Part shown: positions 43,032 to 51,837 of the stretch, one piece after another | How the letters are laid out: every line of letters begins with the position of its first letter | How positions within the stretch are numbered: position 1 is the first letter of the stretch | Source of the DNA: Streptomyces netropsis | GTDB taxonomy: Bacteria; Actinomycetota; Actinomycetes; Streptomycetales; Streptomycetaceae | Direction of reading: 5' to 3' | Assembly: GCF_014203545.1 (NCBI RefSeq) | Contig: NZ_JACHJG010000010.1 | Span: 124,001-188,000 of the forward strand | DNA length: 64,000 nucleotides | Made by a program: the position numbers and the translations under genes | Notes under the pieces: generated by a model | Told to the model about the DNA's origin: nothing | Seen by the model: only the letters and a program-made list of their open reading frames with translations | Databases searched by the model: none

Positions 43032-43754
43032 ATGTCCCTTAAAAAGAAATTGCAGGATTTCGCCTTTTATGTGATGCCGGTTATTTCTCCCGGATTGACG
43101 ATCGGATTCACGGCGCTGGCCAATGAGTCTTCCGGTTCCGGAAAATTCGCCCTCTTTGTCGCGGCGGCGGTCGCTGCGATCATTGCCCCTTTCCTTTCGT
43201 CCCTGCTGCGGAAGCGCTACCGGCGCATCGAGGGAATTAAATTCGAGGCGGCCATGTCGGCGATCGTCGACCATATGGGTACCTTGGTGGGTGCTACGCC
43301 CACTCAGGTGCCCAAGATTTTGGGGCAGATTCACGACCGGCTCATCACTGTCGTGGCCAACGGTGCGAGTCCGAAGGCCCGGTCCGCCTTTTATGCCCTG
43401 AACGATGACGGACACTTCGATCTGGAGGTGGTCCACGGGCAGGCGGCGCCTCCGGCGCGATTCGACAGGAAGACCGAAAAAGCCCTGATCAACGTCCTGA
43501 ATCAGGGGCAGATCGTCTACATCCATGACAACGGGAACACGAATGGGAATCTGAAGATCAATCTGGGGGACGATCGCTTGTCCGCCATCGTCGCCCCGGT
43601 GTGTGCCGGCAGCGAACCCCAGGGGGTGCTGATCATCGATGCGCCCAAGGTGGGGGATCTGCCCGAGGGGAAAGTACGCAAGCCTTATCTGATGGTCATC
43701 ACCGGAATGCTCGGCACCGCGCACGCCCTGGGGCGTCGGGCGATGGAGCCCTGA
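43032..43754 (+). CDS. Unrecognised membrane-anchored protein with a GAF-like domain
   Basis: 240 residues. Two membrane segments (about 12-30 FYVMPVISPGLTIGF and 40-60 FVAAAVAAIIAPFLSSLL) form a hairpin, then a basic KRYRR stop. The cytoplasmic part (70-240) looks like a GAF/PAS-type alpha/beta fold: ANGASPKARSAFYALNDDG, FDLEVVHG, LSAIVAPVCAGSEPQGVLIID. There is no kinase, cyclase or helix-turn-helix part. Base composition is distinctly richer in A/T than the neighbours (many AAA, ATT, TTT codons), a sign of transfer. GCAGGTGCC supports the start. Terminator follows. Confidence 0.7.
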   Translation: MSLKKKLQDFAFYVMPVISPGLTIGFTALANESSGSGKFALFVAAAVAAIIAPFLSSLLRKRYRRIEGIKFEAAMSAIVDHMGTLVGATPTQVPKILGQIHDRLITVVANGASPKARSAFYALNDDGHFDLEVVHGQAAPPARFDRKTEKALINVLNQGQIVYIHDNGNTNGNLKINLGDDRLSAIVAPVCAGSEPQGVLIIDAPKVGDLPEGKVRKPYLMVITGMLGTAHALGRRAMEP

Positions 43755-43837
43755 CGGGGCCTACCGGGGGATTACGGCATTCGTCCAGGTGAAACTACCT
43801 CAACGACGGGGTAGAAGCAGTGAAGTTGTGGCGAAAC

Positions 43838-43860
43838 GGACGCCGCGGAGGGCGGCGTCC
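43838..43860 (+). terminator. Hairpin after the GAF-like gene
   Basis: An 8-bp stem (GGACGCCG with complement) and a 7-base loop, about 85 bases past the stop. It could also be the leader of the following small gene. Confidence 0.5.
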
Positions 43861-43899
43861 CTATCGTCGACGTACGGCTACGCATAGGTGGGGGTCAGC

Positions 43900-44079
43900 A
43901 TGATCGTGCGAGAAGGCGAGATCATCGAGTCGGGGCGGCGCTGGATGGCCGGCGAAGCATCCAGTGACGAGTATTTCTCCAAGGTGCTGCAATCGGCGCC
44001 CATAGCCCCCGGCCGGGAGCTGGTGCGCAGCGTCCGTGCCTGGATGCTCGCGGTCCTGCGCTCCCGGCGCACGTCCTAG
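43900..44079 (+). CDS. Small hypothetical protein
   Basis: 59 residues, MIVREGEIIESGRRWMAGE and onward, with GGTGGGGGT as ribosome site 5-13 bases before the ATG. The sequence is amphipathic and contains no membrane segment. It overlaps the convergent HD-domain gene by four bases. Similar short proteins occur in streptomycetes; function unknown. Confidence 0.6.
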   Translation: MIVREGEIIESGRRWMAGEASSDEYFSKVLQSAPIAPGRELVRSVRAWMLAVLRSRRTS

Positions 44080-44780
44080 CGCCCCTCGGATGCGGTGCCC
44101 AGCAATCCGAGCTCGGTGGTGAGATTCCGTCGCGCGACCGGCTCCCAGTGGTCGCGCCCGTACGGGGTGCGGAACAGCTGCGGCAGCTCCAGCAGCTGTC
44201 GCAGCACCGCGGCGCGGCCCTCGCGGAAGGCGTCGTCGGGCACGAATCCGTACTCCTCGCGGACGGCCGCCGCGTAGGCCGCGTAGTCCTCCGGCGACCC
44301 CGCCAGGACGGCGAGGTCCGCGTCGCACAGCACCTCGCCGTTCCAGTCGCCGGGGGCCGGGTCGTGGCCGACGGTGAGTCGTACGAGCCGGGCGACCTCG
44401 GCCGTAAGGGCCTGGTCGATGCCCAGCTCGGGCAGCGCGCGCTCGGCGAGATGGGCGCTGCGCTCCTCGTTCTCGGAGCGGTCGGGGCGGTAGACGGCGT
44501 CGTGGAACCAGGCGGCGAAGCGGACGGCGTCGGCGTCGTCGGCGTGCTCGGCCAGCTCGTCGACGCGGTCGAGGACCGCCAGCAGGTGGTCGACCGTGTG
44601 ATAGCGGCGCTGGGGCTCGGACCAGCGCCCCAGCAGATCGTCGGCGTACGGGTCGGGGTCGGGGTGCGCCAGGTGCGGGGCCGCGGCGTGCGGGCCCACC
44701 GCGGCGCGGGCGCTCGCCACGGTCTGTCGCCAGCGGATGCGCAGTGCGGGGCCGGACGGGTGTACGGGCGTAGCTGACAT
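44076..44780 (-). CDS. HD-domain metal-dependent phosphohydrolase
   Basis: 234 residues from MSATPVHPSGPALR. The HD signature is HTVDH (61-65) and the paired WFHDAVY (91-97), with a downstream acidic LCDADLAVLAG that supplies the last Asp of the metal site. Such proteins dephosphorylate nucleotides or similar substrates; the exact substrate is unknown. It is oriented towards the small gene and divergent from cutC, with only 58 bases between. Confidence 0.85.
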   Translation of the reverse strand: MSATPVHPSGPALRIRWRQTVASARAAVGPHAAAPHLAHPDPDPYADDLLGRWSEPQRRYHTVDHLLAVLDRVDELAEHADDADAVRFAAWFHDAVYRPDRSENEERSAHLAERALPELGIDQALTAEVARLVRLTVGHDPAPGDWNGEVLCDADLAVLAGSPEDYAAYAAAVREEYGFVPDDAFREGRAAVLRQLLELPQLFRTPYGRDHWEPVARRNLTTELGLLGTASEGR

Positions 44781-44836
44781 AGGCCAATTGTGGAGCACGG
44801 CTTTCGACGCGCGCGGCGTATATGGCAGGCTGTCCT

Positions 44837-44852
44837 ACATGTCTAGACCAAT
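44837..44852. promoter_or_regulatory. DasR-like site over the cutC start codon
   Basis: ACATGTCTAGACCAAT matches 13 of 16 positions of the dre consensus, including the whole GTCTAGACCA core. The cutC ATG (44839-44841) lies inside it, so DasR binding would block transcription or initiation. Confidence 0.55.
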
Positions 44853-45537
44853 TCTTGAGGTGATCGCGCTCGACGTCGAGGACGCGGTGGCGGCGCAGGC
44901 CGGAGGGGCGGACCGCCTCGAACTGGTCAGTGACATGGCCGCCGACGGCCTCACCCCCGCCCTCGAGACCTTCGCGGCGGTACGGGCCGCCGTCGACATC
45001 CCCGTACGCGTCATGCTGCGGGCCACCGACGGTTTCTCGGCGGGCGGCGCCGCGGCGCTCGACGCGCTGTGTGCCGACGCCAGGGCGTTGGCCGCCGAGG
45101 GCGCGGACGAGTTCGTGCTCGGCTTCCTGACCGACGACGGCCGGGCCGACCTGCCGGCGGTCGCCCGCCTCGCGGAGGCCGTCGGCCCCCGCGCCCGATG
45201 GACGTTCCACCGCGCCATCGACCGGGCCGCCGACCGTGACGCCGTGCGCAAGCAACTCGCCGACCAGCCCGGTCTGGACACCTACCTCACCGCGGGCTCC
45301 GCCTCGGGCGTCGACGACGGCCTCGCGACGCTCGTCGCGGAAGCGGCGCGCGGGGACGAGCCGGGGTACGAGCCGCGGATCCTCGTGGGCGGCGGGCTTC
45401 AGCTGAAGCATGTGCCGGTGCTGCTCGACGCGGGTGTTTCCGCGTTTCACATCGGCGGGGCGGCTCGCCCTGCGGGCTGGGCGGTGCCGGTTTCCGCTGC
45501 CGCGGTGGAGGTGTGGCGAGCTTCGCTCGGCCGCTGA
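44839..45537 (+). CDS. cutC: CutC family protein (copper homeostasis CutC/TIM-barrel)
   Basis: 232 residues, starting MSRPILEVIALDVEDAVAAQ. The CutC barrel markers are ADRLELVSDMAADGLTPAL, VRVMLRATDGFSAGG, VLGFLTDDGRADLPAVARL, FHRAIDRAADRDAV and the phosphate-like loop GGGLQLKHVP. Copper homeostasis by CutC is poorly supported even in E. coli, and the family's enzyme activity is not settled. The DasR-like site at the start would tie it to amino-sugar metabolism, which is a hint, not proof. Confidence 0.85.
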   Translation: MSRPILEVIALDVEDAVAAQAGGADRLELVSDMAADGLTPALETFAAVRAAVDIPVRVMLRATDGFSAGGAAALDALCADARALAAEGADEFVLGFLTDDGRADLPAVARLAEAVGPRARWTFHRAIDRAADRDAVRKQLADQPGLDTYLTAGSASGVDDGLATLVAEAARGDEPGYEPRILVGGGLQLKHVPVLLDAGVSAFHIGGAARPAGWAVPVSAAAVEVWRASLGR

Positions 45538-45540
45538 GAT

Positions 45541-45714
45541 CGCTGCGGGGGGTTTCTGTTGTTCGTCGGGTGTCCCGCCGTTTCCCGCTGCGCGGGGCGT
45601 CCTCAATCGCCGGACGGGCTTGAAGTGCGGGCTGTCCTCAATCGTCGGACGGGCTTGAAACGCGGGCCGTTTCGCGCTGCGCGGGGGCGTCCTCAGTCGC
45701 CGGACGGGCTTGAA
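45541..45714. repeat. Family 1 repeat, three tandem copies overlapping a coding end
   Basis: The core GTCCTCAATCGCCGGACGGG (with variants) occurs at 45599, 45634 and 45689, spaced 35 and 55 bases. The last two lie in the 3' end of the MFS gene (stop at 45638), so part of its C-terminal tail is repeat-derived. Confidence 0.85.
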
Positions 45715-46858
45715 GTGGCGCGGGGCGGCGGGCGGTCGTGGTTGCCGCCAGTGCCAGTACTGCCAGGGCCAGGGTCGTGGAAAGCAGGGGGAACCAGCGC
45801 TCGCCCAGCAGGGTCATCGCGAGGCTGCCCGCGCCGCCGCCCGCGGCCATGCCCAGGTAGAGGGCGCTGCTGTTGAGGGAGATCAGCAGAGGTGCGTGGG
45901 CCGGGCTGAGGGAGACCAGCCGGTGGGGCTGGGCGACGGAGAAGGTCCAGCCCGCGAGCGGGGAGACCGCGGCGTAGACCAGGGCGCCGGCCATGGTCAG
46001 GCCGAGCCAGGGCAGGGCGGCGAAGGCGAGCGCCGCTACCGAGCTGGCGGCGAGCAGGACGGCCCGTACGCCCCAGCGGTCCACCACGCGGCCGCCGAGC
46101 CAACTGCCCGCGACCGAGGCGATGCCCGTGACCAGCAGGATCAGGCTGAGCCTGCCGGCTTCGCCGTCGGTCGCCGGGCGCATCACGATGGCCAGGTAGA
46201 TGTAGACGGCCTGGAAGGCGACGAAGAAGACGAAGGTCGTCGCCACGGCGGCCACGATCCGCCCCTCGCGCAGCGGCGCCAGCCGCTCGCGCAGGCCCAC
46301 GGCCGGGGCCGGAGTGGGGAGTTCGCGCAGGAAGACGGCCAGGCCCAGCAGGGCCACGGCCCCGAGCGCGACGACCAGCCACATCGTGAGCCGCCAGTCG
46401 CCGCGGCCGACGTACGTGCCGAGCGGTACGCCCAGCGCCGTGGCGACGGTCATCCCGCCGAGGACGGTCGCGATCGCCCGGCCGCGCCGCTCCGGCGGTA
46501 CGAGCGCGGTGGCGACGGCGTTGGCGGTGGGGGTGTAGAGCGCGGCACCGGCCGCGGCGAGGACCCGGGTGGCCAGCAGGGTCGGGTAGTCGGGGGCGAG
46601 CGCGCTCAGCGCGTTGGCCGCGGTGAAGACCGCGAGCGCGGTGAGCAGCAGCCGGCGGCGGCGCCAGCGGGCCGTCAGTGTCGCGAGCACGGGCGCGAGC
46701 AGGGCGTATGCGAGCGCGAAGACGGACACCATCTGGCCGGCGGCCGCCACGGATACGTCGAGGTCGTCGGCGACCTGGCCGAGGATGCCGGCCATGACCA
46801 TCGTGTCGGTTCCGACGGCGAATGTGCCGAGGGCGAGCAGGAGCAAGCGGAGGCGCAC
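45638..46858 (-). CDS. MFS transporter (DHA1-like) with a repeat-derived tail
   Basis: 406 residues from a GTG with GGGAAGGG upstream. Twelve membrane segments are visible (RLLLLALGTFAVGTDTMVM; motif A region RWRRRRLLLTALAVF). The last 30 residues (ARPATEDAPAQRETARVSSP and onward) after the final segment are polar and are encoded by the intergenic repeat family. It diverges from the ArsR-type repressor at 46959, with an operator-like palindrome between, so metal or stress-inducible expression is likely. Substrate unknown. Confidence 0.85.
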   Translation of the reverse strand: MRLRLLLLALGTFAVGTDTMVMAGILGQVADDLDVSVAAAGQMVSVFALAYALLAPVLATLTARWRRRRLLLTALAVFTAANALSALAPDYPTLLATRVLAAAGAALYTPTANAVATALVPPERRGRAIATVLGGMTVATALGVPLGTYVGRGDWRLTMWLVVALGAVALLGLAVFLRELPTPAPAVGLRERLAPLREGRIVAAVATTFVFFVAFQAVYIYLAIVMRPATDGEAGRLSLILLVTGIASVAGSWLGGRVVDRWGVRAVLLAASSVAALAFAALPWLGLTMAGALVYAAVSPLAGWTFSVAQPHRLVSLSPAHAPLLISLNSSALYLGMAAGGGAGSLAMTLLGERWFPLLSTTLALAVLALAATTTARRPAPLQARPATEDAPAQRETARVSSPSDD

Positions 46859-46881
46859 GGGTTCCCTTCCCCATGATCACG

Positions 46882-46899
46882 GTTTGATGCTCGTCAAAC
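46882..46899. promoter_or_regulatory. ArsR-type operator between the MFS and repressor genes
   Basis: GTTTGA-N6-TCAAAC is a perfect inverted repeat, and a further GTCAAAC lies at 46921. It sits between divergent genes, 24 bases before the MFS start and 60 before the repressor start, the usual place for an ArsR operator. Confidence 0.6.
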
Positions 46900-46958
46900 A
46901 ATAGGGAAAGGTGGATGATTGTCAAACAGTTCCGAGTGGGTGCGAGGAGAAGGAGAGC

Positions 46959-47279
46959 GTGGTGGACGGGTGGCTTCCGCAGCCGGCGACCGAAGAGATC
47001 GAGCTGGTCAAGGTCATGCACGCACTGGGCGACCCGGTGCGGATGCAGCTGTTGTCGGTTTTTCTCGACGGCAAGGAGCACGGCTGCGACCTGAGCGGCC
47101 TCGGGCTCGACCACTTGCACAAGTCGACCGTCTCGCACCACATGCGGGTGCTGCGCGAAGCGGGTGTGACCGCCACGCGCACGGTCGGCCGCAATCGCCT
47201 CGTACAACTCCGCAAGGCCGACCTCGACACGAGGTTCCCCGGCCTCACGGACGCGCTGCTGACAGCTATGGGGCGGTAG
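46959..47279 (+). CDS. ArsR-family winged-helix repressor
   Basis: 106 residues from the GTG at 46959 (a second GTG follows at once); GAGGAGAAGGAG before them is a strong ribosome site. ATG at 46911 without a site is less likely. The winged helix-turn-helix has HALGDPVRMQLLSVFLDG, then HKSTVSHHMRVLREAGVTA with the recognition helix, and the wing TRTVGRNRLVQLRKADL. No obvious metal-binding Cys cluster, so it may sense redox or an organic signal. It is divergent from the MFS exporter. Confidence 0.88.
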   Translation: MVDGWLPQPATEEIELVKVMHALGDPVRMQLLSVFLDGKEHGCDLSGLGLDHLHKSTVSHHMRVLREAGVTATRTVGRNRLVQLRKADLDTRFPGLTDALLTAMGR

Positions 47280-47475
47280 GTCACGGGTTTTCCCCCACCC
47301 ACCCGCGGAGGCCCGACACCGCACCTGAACAGCCCCGCGCGGCGGCACCGGCTCCGCGCAGCGGGAGACGGCGGCATGCCCGCGAAACAGCCGGAGCCCC
47401 GCGCAACGGCAACGGCGGGGTGCCCGCGAACAACCGAACGCCCGTGGGGCGGAAGCGCGCCGCACGGCGACGCCG

Positions 47476-49536
47476 CTACCCCAACTGCCCCGGCAACGGG
47501 GCCGCGTGGACGACCGTCAGGCCCGACACCGCTCGTGTCAGGGCCACGTACAGCCGTCGCAGCCCCGTCCGCTCGTCCGGTTCGCCGGCCACGACGGCGC
47601 TCGGCTCGTCCAGGACCACGTAGTCGTACTCCAGGCCCTTGGCCAGCGTGGCCGGGACGAGGGTGAGGCGGGAGTCGGCCGAGGTCTCCTCGCCGGGGGA
47701 CAGGAACGGCAGGCCCGCCGCCGTCAGCGCCTCCGCCAGCGTGGCGATCCGCGCGTCCGCCGCGATCAGCCCGATCGACCCCTCCTTGCCGAGGGCCGAC
47801 ACGCAGGCGGCCAGCACCGCCGCGTCGAGATCCGACGGTTCCACCGCCCGTACCGCGAAGTCGCCCGCCGCCTCGCGGACCGAGGTCGCCTCGGCCAGGC
47901 CGGGGGCGATGGTGGGCAGCAGCCGGGACGCGTACGCGATGACCTCGCGCGGCACGCGGAACCCCATCGTCAGCTCCTCCACCGCGGCCTCCGGCTTGCC
48001 GAGGTGGGTCAGGGCCTCCGGCCAACTGCTCGTCGCCCAGGGTGTCGTGCCCTGGGCCAGGTCGCCGAGGATCGTCGCCGAGCCGGTCGTGCAGCGCCGG
48101 CCCACCGCGCGGTACTGCATGGGGGACAGGTCCTGCGCCTCGTCCAGGACCACATGGCCGAGCGAGGGCGTGCGGGCGACGAGGTCCGCCGCCTCGTCGA
48201 CGAGCACCGCGTCGGCCGCCGACCACTTGGCGGACTTCACACCGCGGGCCGGCTTGGCCCAGAGGATCTCCGCCTGCTCCTCGGCGTCGAGGACGCCCTC
48301 CGCGTGCTCCGCCAGGAACTCCGCCTCGGACAGCAGCCGCAGCACCAGCTTCGCCGGATCCACCTGCGGCCAGATCGTCTTGACCGCCGACTTCACGGCC
48401 GTGTTGCGCGCCACCGCGTCCTGCACCCGGTCGTCGGGGGCCTCGCCGGCCTCCTCCATCCGTACGAGCACGGCGTGCGCGATGCGCTGCGGGAGCGCCT
48501 CACGGGCCGCGCCGTAGCGGATGTCGCGGGACAGCAGCTCGCGGACCATCTCCTCGACCTCGTACGCCGGGACCCGCCAGCGCCGGGAGCCGCGCACGAC
48601 GACCACCGGGTCCACCGGCATCGTCACCCCCGACCGCACCGCGCGCCGCAGCACCTCCGCCATGCGGGCGTCGCCCTTGATCCGGGCCGCGGCGGCGGTG
48701 TCCGTGCCGCGCACCTCGACGTGGGCGACGAGGTCGTCGACGGTGGCCTGGGCGACGTTCAACTCGCCGAGGGCGGGGAGGACTTGCTCGATGTACTGGA
48801 GGAAGGACCGGTTCGGTCCGATCACGAGCGTGCCGGTGCGGGCGAGCCGCTCGCGGTGGGCGTACAGCAGATAGGCGACACGGTGCAGGCCGACGGCCGT
48901 CTTGCCGGTGCCGGGGGCACCCTGGACGCACACCGAGCCGCCGATCCCGGCGCGGACGATCTCGTCCTGCTCCGGCTGGATCGTGGCCACGATGTCCCGC
49001 ATGGGTCCGACGCGGGGCCGCTCGATCTCGCTTTGGAGCAGCCGGCTGGCCTGCTCGTCACCGGCGGCGTCGGTCAGGTCCTCGTCCTCGTACGCCGTCA
49101 ACTCGCCGCCCGTGTAGCCGAAGCGGCGGCGCAGCCGCACGTCCATCGGCTCTTTCTTGGACGCCCGGTAGAACGGCTGGGAGACGGGTGCGCGCCAGTC
49201 GATGACCATCGGGTCGCCGTCCGCGTCGTGCACGTGCCGACGGCCGATGTAGAACTGCTCGCCCTCGGCGCCCTCCGCCTGATCGGCGCCCGGCGCGTGC
49301 AGATAGTCCAGGCGTCCGAAGAACAGCGGGGTGTGCGCCAGGTCGGCGAGGGCGGCGATCCGGTCGTCGATCTGCCGTTGCAGCACGGCGGCGTTGACCC
49401 AGTTCGCGGTCACGTCCTTGATGTCGAGGGACTCCACGTCGGCGCGCATGGCGCGCAGCGCGGAGCGGGAGGAGGAGAGGTGGGCGCGCTCGCGCTCGAG
49501 AGGGTCATGGGCGGCGTGCGGGACGGGCGCGGACAC
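47476..49536 (-). CDS. helD: HelD-like superfamily 1 helicase/ATPase associated with RNA polymerase
   Basis: 686 residues from a GTG at 49536 with GGAGG 8 bases upstream. The N-terminal coiled-coil arm (about 5-75) and the insert FFGRLDYLHAPG are typical of HelD. Walker A is GAPGTGKTAVGLH (about 205-215) and motif II is in LDEAQDLSPMQYRAV. The C-terminal domain has LTMGFRVPREVIAYASRLLP and FVTLDEPSAVV-like motifs. HelD releases stalled RNA polymerase; some streptomycete relatives (HelR) also confer rifamycin tolerance, but no rifamycin-associated element was found upstream. No family assignment beyond HelD is claimed. Confidence 0.87.
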   Translation of the reverse strand: MSAPVPHAAHDPLERERAHLSSSRSALRAMRADVESLDIKDVTANWVNAAVLQRQIDDRIAALADLAHTPLFFGRLDYLHAPGADQAEGAEGEQFYIGRRHVHDADGDPMVIDWRAPVSQPFYRASKKEPMDVRLRRRFGYTGGELTAYEDEDLTDAAGDEQASRLLQSEIERPRVGPMRDIVATIQPEQDEIVRAGIGGSVCVQGAPGTGKTAVGLHRVAYLLYAHRERLARTGTLVIGPNRSFLQYIEQVLPALGELNVAQATVDDLVAHVEVRGTDTAAAARIKGDARMAEVLRRAVRSGVTMPVDPVVVVRGSRRWRVPAYEVEEMVRELLSRDIRYGAAREALPQRIAHAVLVRMEEAGEAPDDRVQDAVARNTAVKSAVKTIWPQVDPAKLVLRLLSEAEFLAEHAEGVLDAEEQAEILWAKPARGVKSAKWSAADAVLVDEAADLVARTPSLGHVVLDEAQDLSPMQYRAVGRRCTTGSATILGDLAQGTTPWATSSWPEALTHLGKPEAAVEELTMGFRVPREVIAYASRLLPTIAPGLAEATSVREAAGDFAVRAVEPSDLDAAVLAACVSALGKEGSIGLIAADARIATLAEALTAAGLPFLSPGEETSADSRLTLVPATLAKGLEYDYVVLDEPSAVVAGEPDERTGLRRLYVALTRAVSGLTVVHAAPLPGQLG

Positions 49537-49800
49537 GGCGGTGCCTCCGGGGGTGCGGCAGGGGTGAGCGGGAGGCCGACCGGTTTCCGTCCGGCCGGCG
49601 GCGCTCCCAGGACTCGGGAGGCGGCAGGACGGGCGATTGTAGTCAGCACGGAATCTGGGCGCGAACGATTTTCCGTGCCTTCTCAGGGTCGCCGTCCTCC
49701 TCCCGTAGGGGACGGCATGGGCCTGGAGTCCTACGGGCGGGCAGGGGCGTTCGACCGGCAGGACGATGTCCGGGCCGGTTGCGAAAACCATCATGGACAC

Positions 49801-49977
49801 ATGACCTCCGCGACCTTCACCCCCACCGCCCAGGGCGCCCGACCGGGCGCCACCGCCCTCGACTCCGACCCCGGCCACCAGCGTCATCTGCTGGGCAGCA
49901 CGATCCGCGCGATCAAGGTCTTCGCGGGGACGGCCGTCAGCGTCGTCCTCCTCGGGCAGCACAACGGCAGGCGATAG
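49801..49977 (+). CDS. Small hypothetical protein
   Basis: 58 residues from MTSATFTPTAQGARPG, the first ATG after the HelD gene. It has a hydrophobic C-terminal helix (IRAIKVFAGTAVSVVLLGQ) that could lie in the membrane. It is convergent with the XPB helicase gene 40 bases away. The 49537-49800 gap upstream contains no other gene. Similar short proteins seem common in streptomycetes. Confidence 0.55.
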   Translation: MTSATFTPTAQGARPGATALDSDPGHQRHLLGSTIRAIKVFAGTAVSVVLLGQHNGRR

Positions 49978-50016
49978 CCCGGGGCTTCGCCTGCCGCCGC
50001 GACCGAGGGAGCCTCC

Positions 50017-51666
50017 CTACGCGTCTTTGTTGCTGAGCAGCGAATCCGCGTCGACGATCCGGTACGCGTACCCCTGCTCCGCCAGGAACCGCTGGCGGTG
50101 CGCCGCGAAGTCCTGGTCGACCGTGTCGCGCGCGACGACGGAGTAGAAGCGCGCCTCGTGGCCGTCGGCCTTCGGGCGCAGGACACGGCCGAGGCGCTGG
50201 GCCTCCTCCTGGCGGGAGCCGAACGTGCCCGACACCTGGATGGCGACCGTGGCCTCGGGGAGGTCGATGGAGAAGTTCGCGACCTTCGAGACGACCAGCA
50301 CCGAGATCTCGCCCTGGCGGAACGCGTCGAAGAGCTTCTCGCGCTGCGCGTTGGTCGTCTCGCCCTTGATGACGGGCGCGTCCAAGTGCTCGCCCAGCTC
50401 GTCGAGCTGGTCGATGTACTGGCCGATGACCAGGGTCTGCTCGCCCTGGTGCTTGGCGACCAGCGCCTCCGTGACCTTCCGCTTGGTGGCGGTCGTCGCG
50501 CAGTAGCGGTACTTCTCCTCCGTCTCGGCCGTCGCGTAGGCGAGCCGCTCGGAGTCGGTCAGATTGACGCGGACCTCGACACAGTCGGCGGGCGCGATGT
50601 AGCCCTGTGCCTCGATCTCCTTCCACGGCGCGTCGAACCGCTTCGGCCCGATGAGGGAGAAGACGTCGGACTCGCGGCCGTCCTCGCGGACGAGCGTCGC
50701 GGTCAGGCCGAGGCGGCGGCGGGCCTGGAGGTCGGCGGTGAACTTGAAGACGGGCGCGGGCAGCAGGTGCACCTCGTCGTAGACGACCAGACCCCAGTCC
50801 CGGGAGTCGAACAGCTCCAGGTGCGGGTAGATGCCCTTCCGCTTCGTCGTCAGGACCTGGTACGTGGCGATGGTGACCGGCCGGATCTCCTTGCGGGTGC
50901 CGGAGTACTCGCCGATCTCCTCCTCGGTCAGCGAGGTCCGCTTGACCAGCTCGTGCTTCCACTGGCGGGCCGAGACGGTGTTGGTCACCAGGATCAGCGT
51001 GGTGGCCTTGGCCTCGGCCATGGCGCCCGCGCCGACGAGGGTCTTGCCCGCGCCGCAGGGCAGGACGACGACGCCGGAGCCGCCGTGCCAGAAGCCCTCG
51101 ACGGCCTGCCGCTGGTACGGGCGCAGCGACCAGCCGCTCTCGTCCAGCTCGATGGGGTGCGCCTCGCCGTCGACGTAGCCCGCGAGGTCCTCGGCGGGCC
51201 AGCCGAGCTTGAGCAGGGTCTGCTTGATCTGACCGCGCTCGGAGGGGTGCACGGCGACGGTGTCGGGGTCGATCCGGGCGCCGACCAGCGGCTGGACCTT
51301 CTTCGACCGCAGGATCTCCTCCAGCACCGGCCGGTCGGTGCTCTCCAGGACGAGGCCGTGGACGGGGTGCTTGACGAGCTTCAGGCGCCCGTAGCGGGCC
51401 ATGGTCTCGGCGATGTCGACGAGCAGGGCGTGCGGCACGGGGTAGCGGGAGTAGGCGACGAGGGCGTCGACGACCTGCTCGGCGTCGTGGCCCGCGGCAC
51501 GGGCGTTCCACAGGCCGAGGGGGGTGACGCGGTAGGTGTGGATGTGCTCGGGAGCGCGCTCCAGCTCCGCGAAGGGCGCGATGGCGCGGCGGCACGCGTC
51601 CGCCTGCTCGTGGTCCACCTCGAGCAGGAGTGTCTTGTCGCTCTGGACGATCAGAGGTCCGGTCAC
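50017..51666 (-). CDS. XPB-like DNA repair helicase (superfamily 2)
   Basis: 549 residues. An N-terminal damage-recognition-like domain (1-180) precedes the two RecA-like lobes. The motif Q/I region is YQRQAVEGFW and LPCGAGKTLVG, motif II is VYDEVHLLPAP (DEVH), motif III LGLTATLVRED, and motif VI has GRVLRPKADG. The RED motif typical of XPB is seen (LVREDGRESD). In bacteria XPB helicases work in nucleotide excision repair or DNA metabolism; an eponymous nuclease partner (Bax1) is not adjacent. Its two neighbours on the same strand are also helicase-related. Confidence 0.92.
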   Translation of the reverse strand: MTGPLIVQSDKTLLLEVDHEQADACRRAIAPFAELERAPEHIHTYRVTPLGLWNARAAGHDAEQVVDALVAYSRYPVPHALLVDIAETMARYGRLKLVKHPVHGLVLESTDRPVLEEILRSKKVQPLVGARIDPDTVAVHPSERGQIKQTLLKLGWPAEDLAGYVDGEAHPIELDESGWSLRPYQRQAVEGFWHGGSGVVVLPCGAGKTLVGAGAMAEAKATTLILVTNTVSARQWKHELVKRTSLTEEEIGEYSGTRKEIRPVTIATYQVLTTKRKGIYPHLELFDSRDWGLVVYDEVHLLPAPVFKFTADLQARRRLGLTATLVREDGRESDVFSLIGPKRFDAPWKEIEAQGYIAPADCVEVRVNLTDSERLAYATAETEEKYRYCATTATKRKVTEALVAKHQGEQTLVIGQYIDQLDELGEHLDAPVIKGETTNAQREKLFDAFRQGEISVLVVSKVANFSIDLPEATVAIQVSGTFGSRQEEAQRLGRVLRPKADGHEARFYSVVARDTVDQDFAAHRQRFLAEQGYAYRIVDADSLLSNKDA

Positions 51667-51837
51667 GCGCTGGGCCCTTTCCGCTAGCGGTCGGCCGGTA
51701 CGGGTCCTGGGCGGACCGTACGGCCAAACCTCCAGTGTGCCGCATGCGCGGACATGTGGGCGGGGGCCGAGCGGGTCGGCGGCCGGGGGCGGGCCGGTGC
51801 GGCTGGAACCGGCCCGTCCCCGACCGCCCGAGGGCGG

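Noticed and set aside
49537..49800. Rifamycin-associated element upstream of the HelD gene
   Set aside because: No convincing long inverted repeat of that type was seen in the leader.
47506..49977. An 823-residue plus-strand frame across the HelD gene
   Set aside because: Antisense shadow of HelD; only the last 58 codons in the same frame are a plausible separate small gene.
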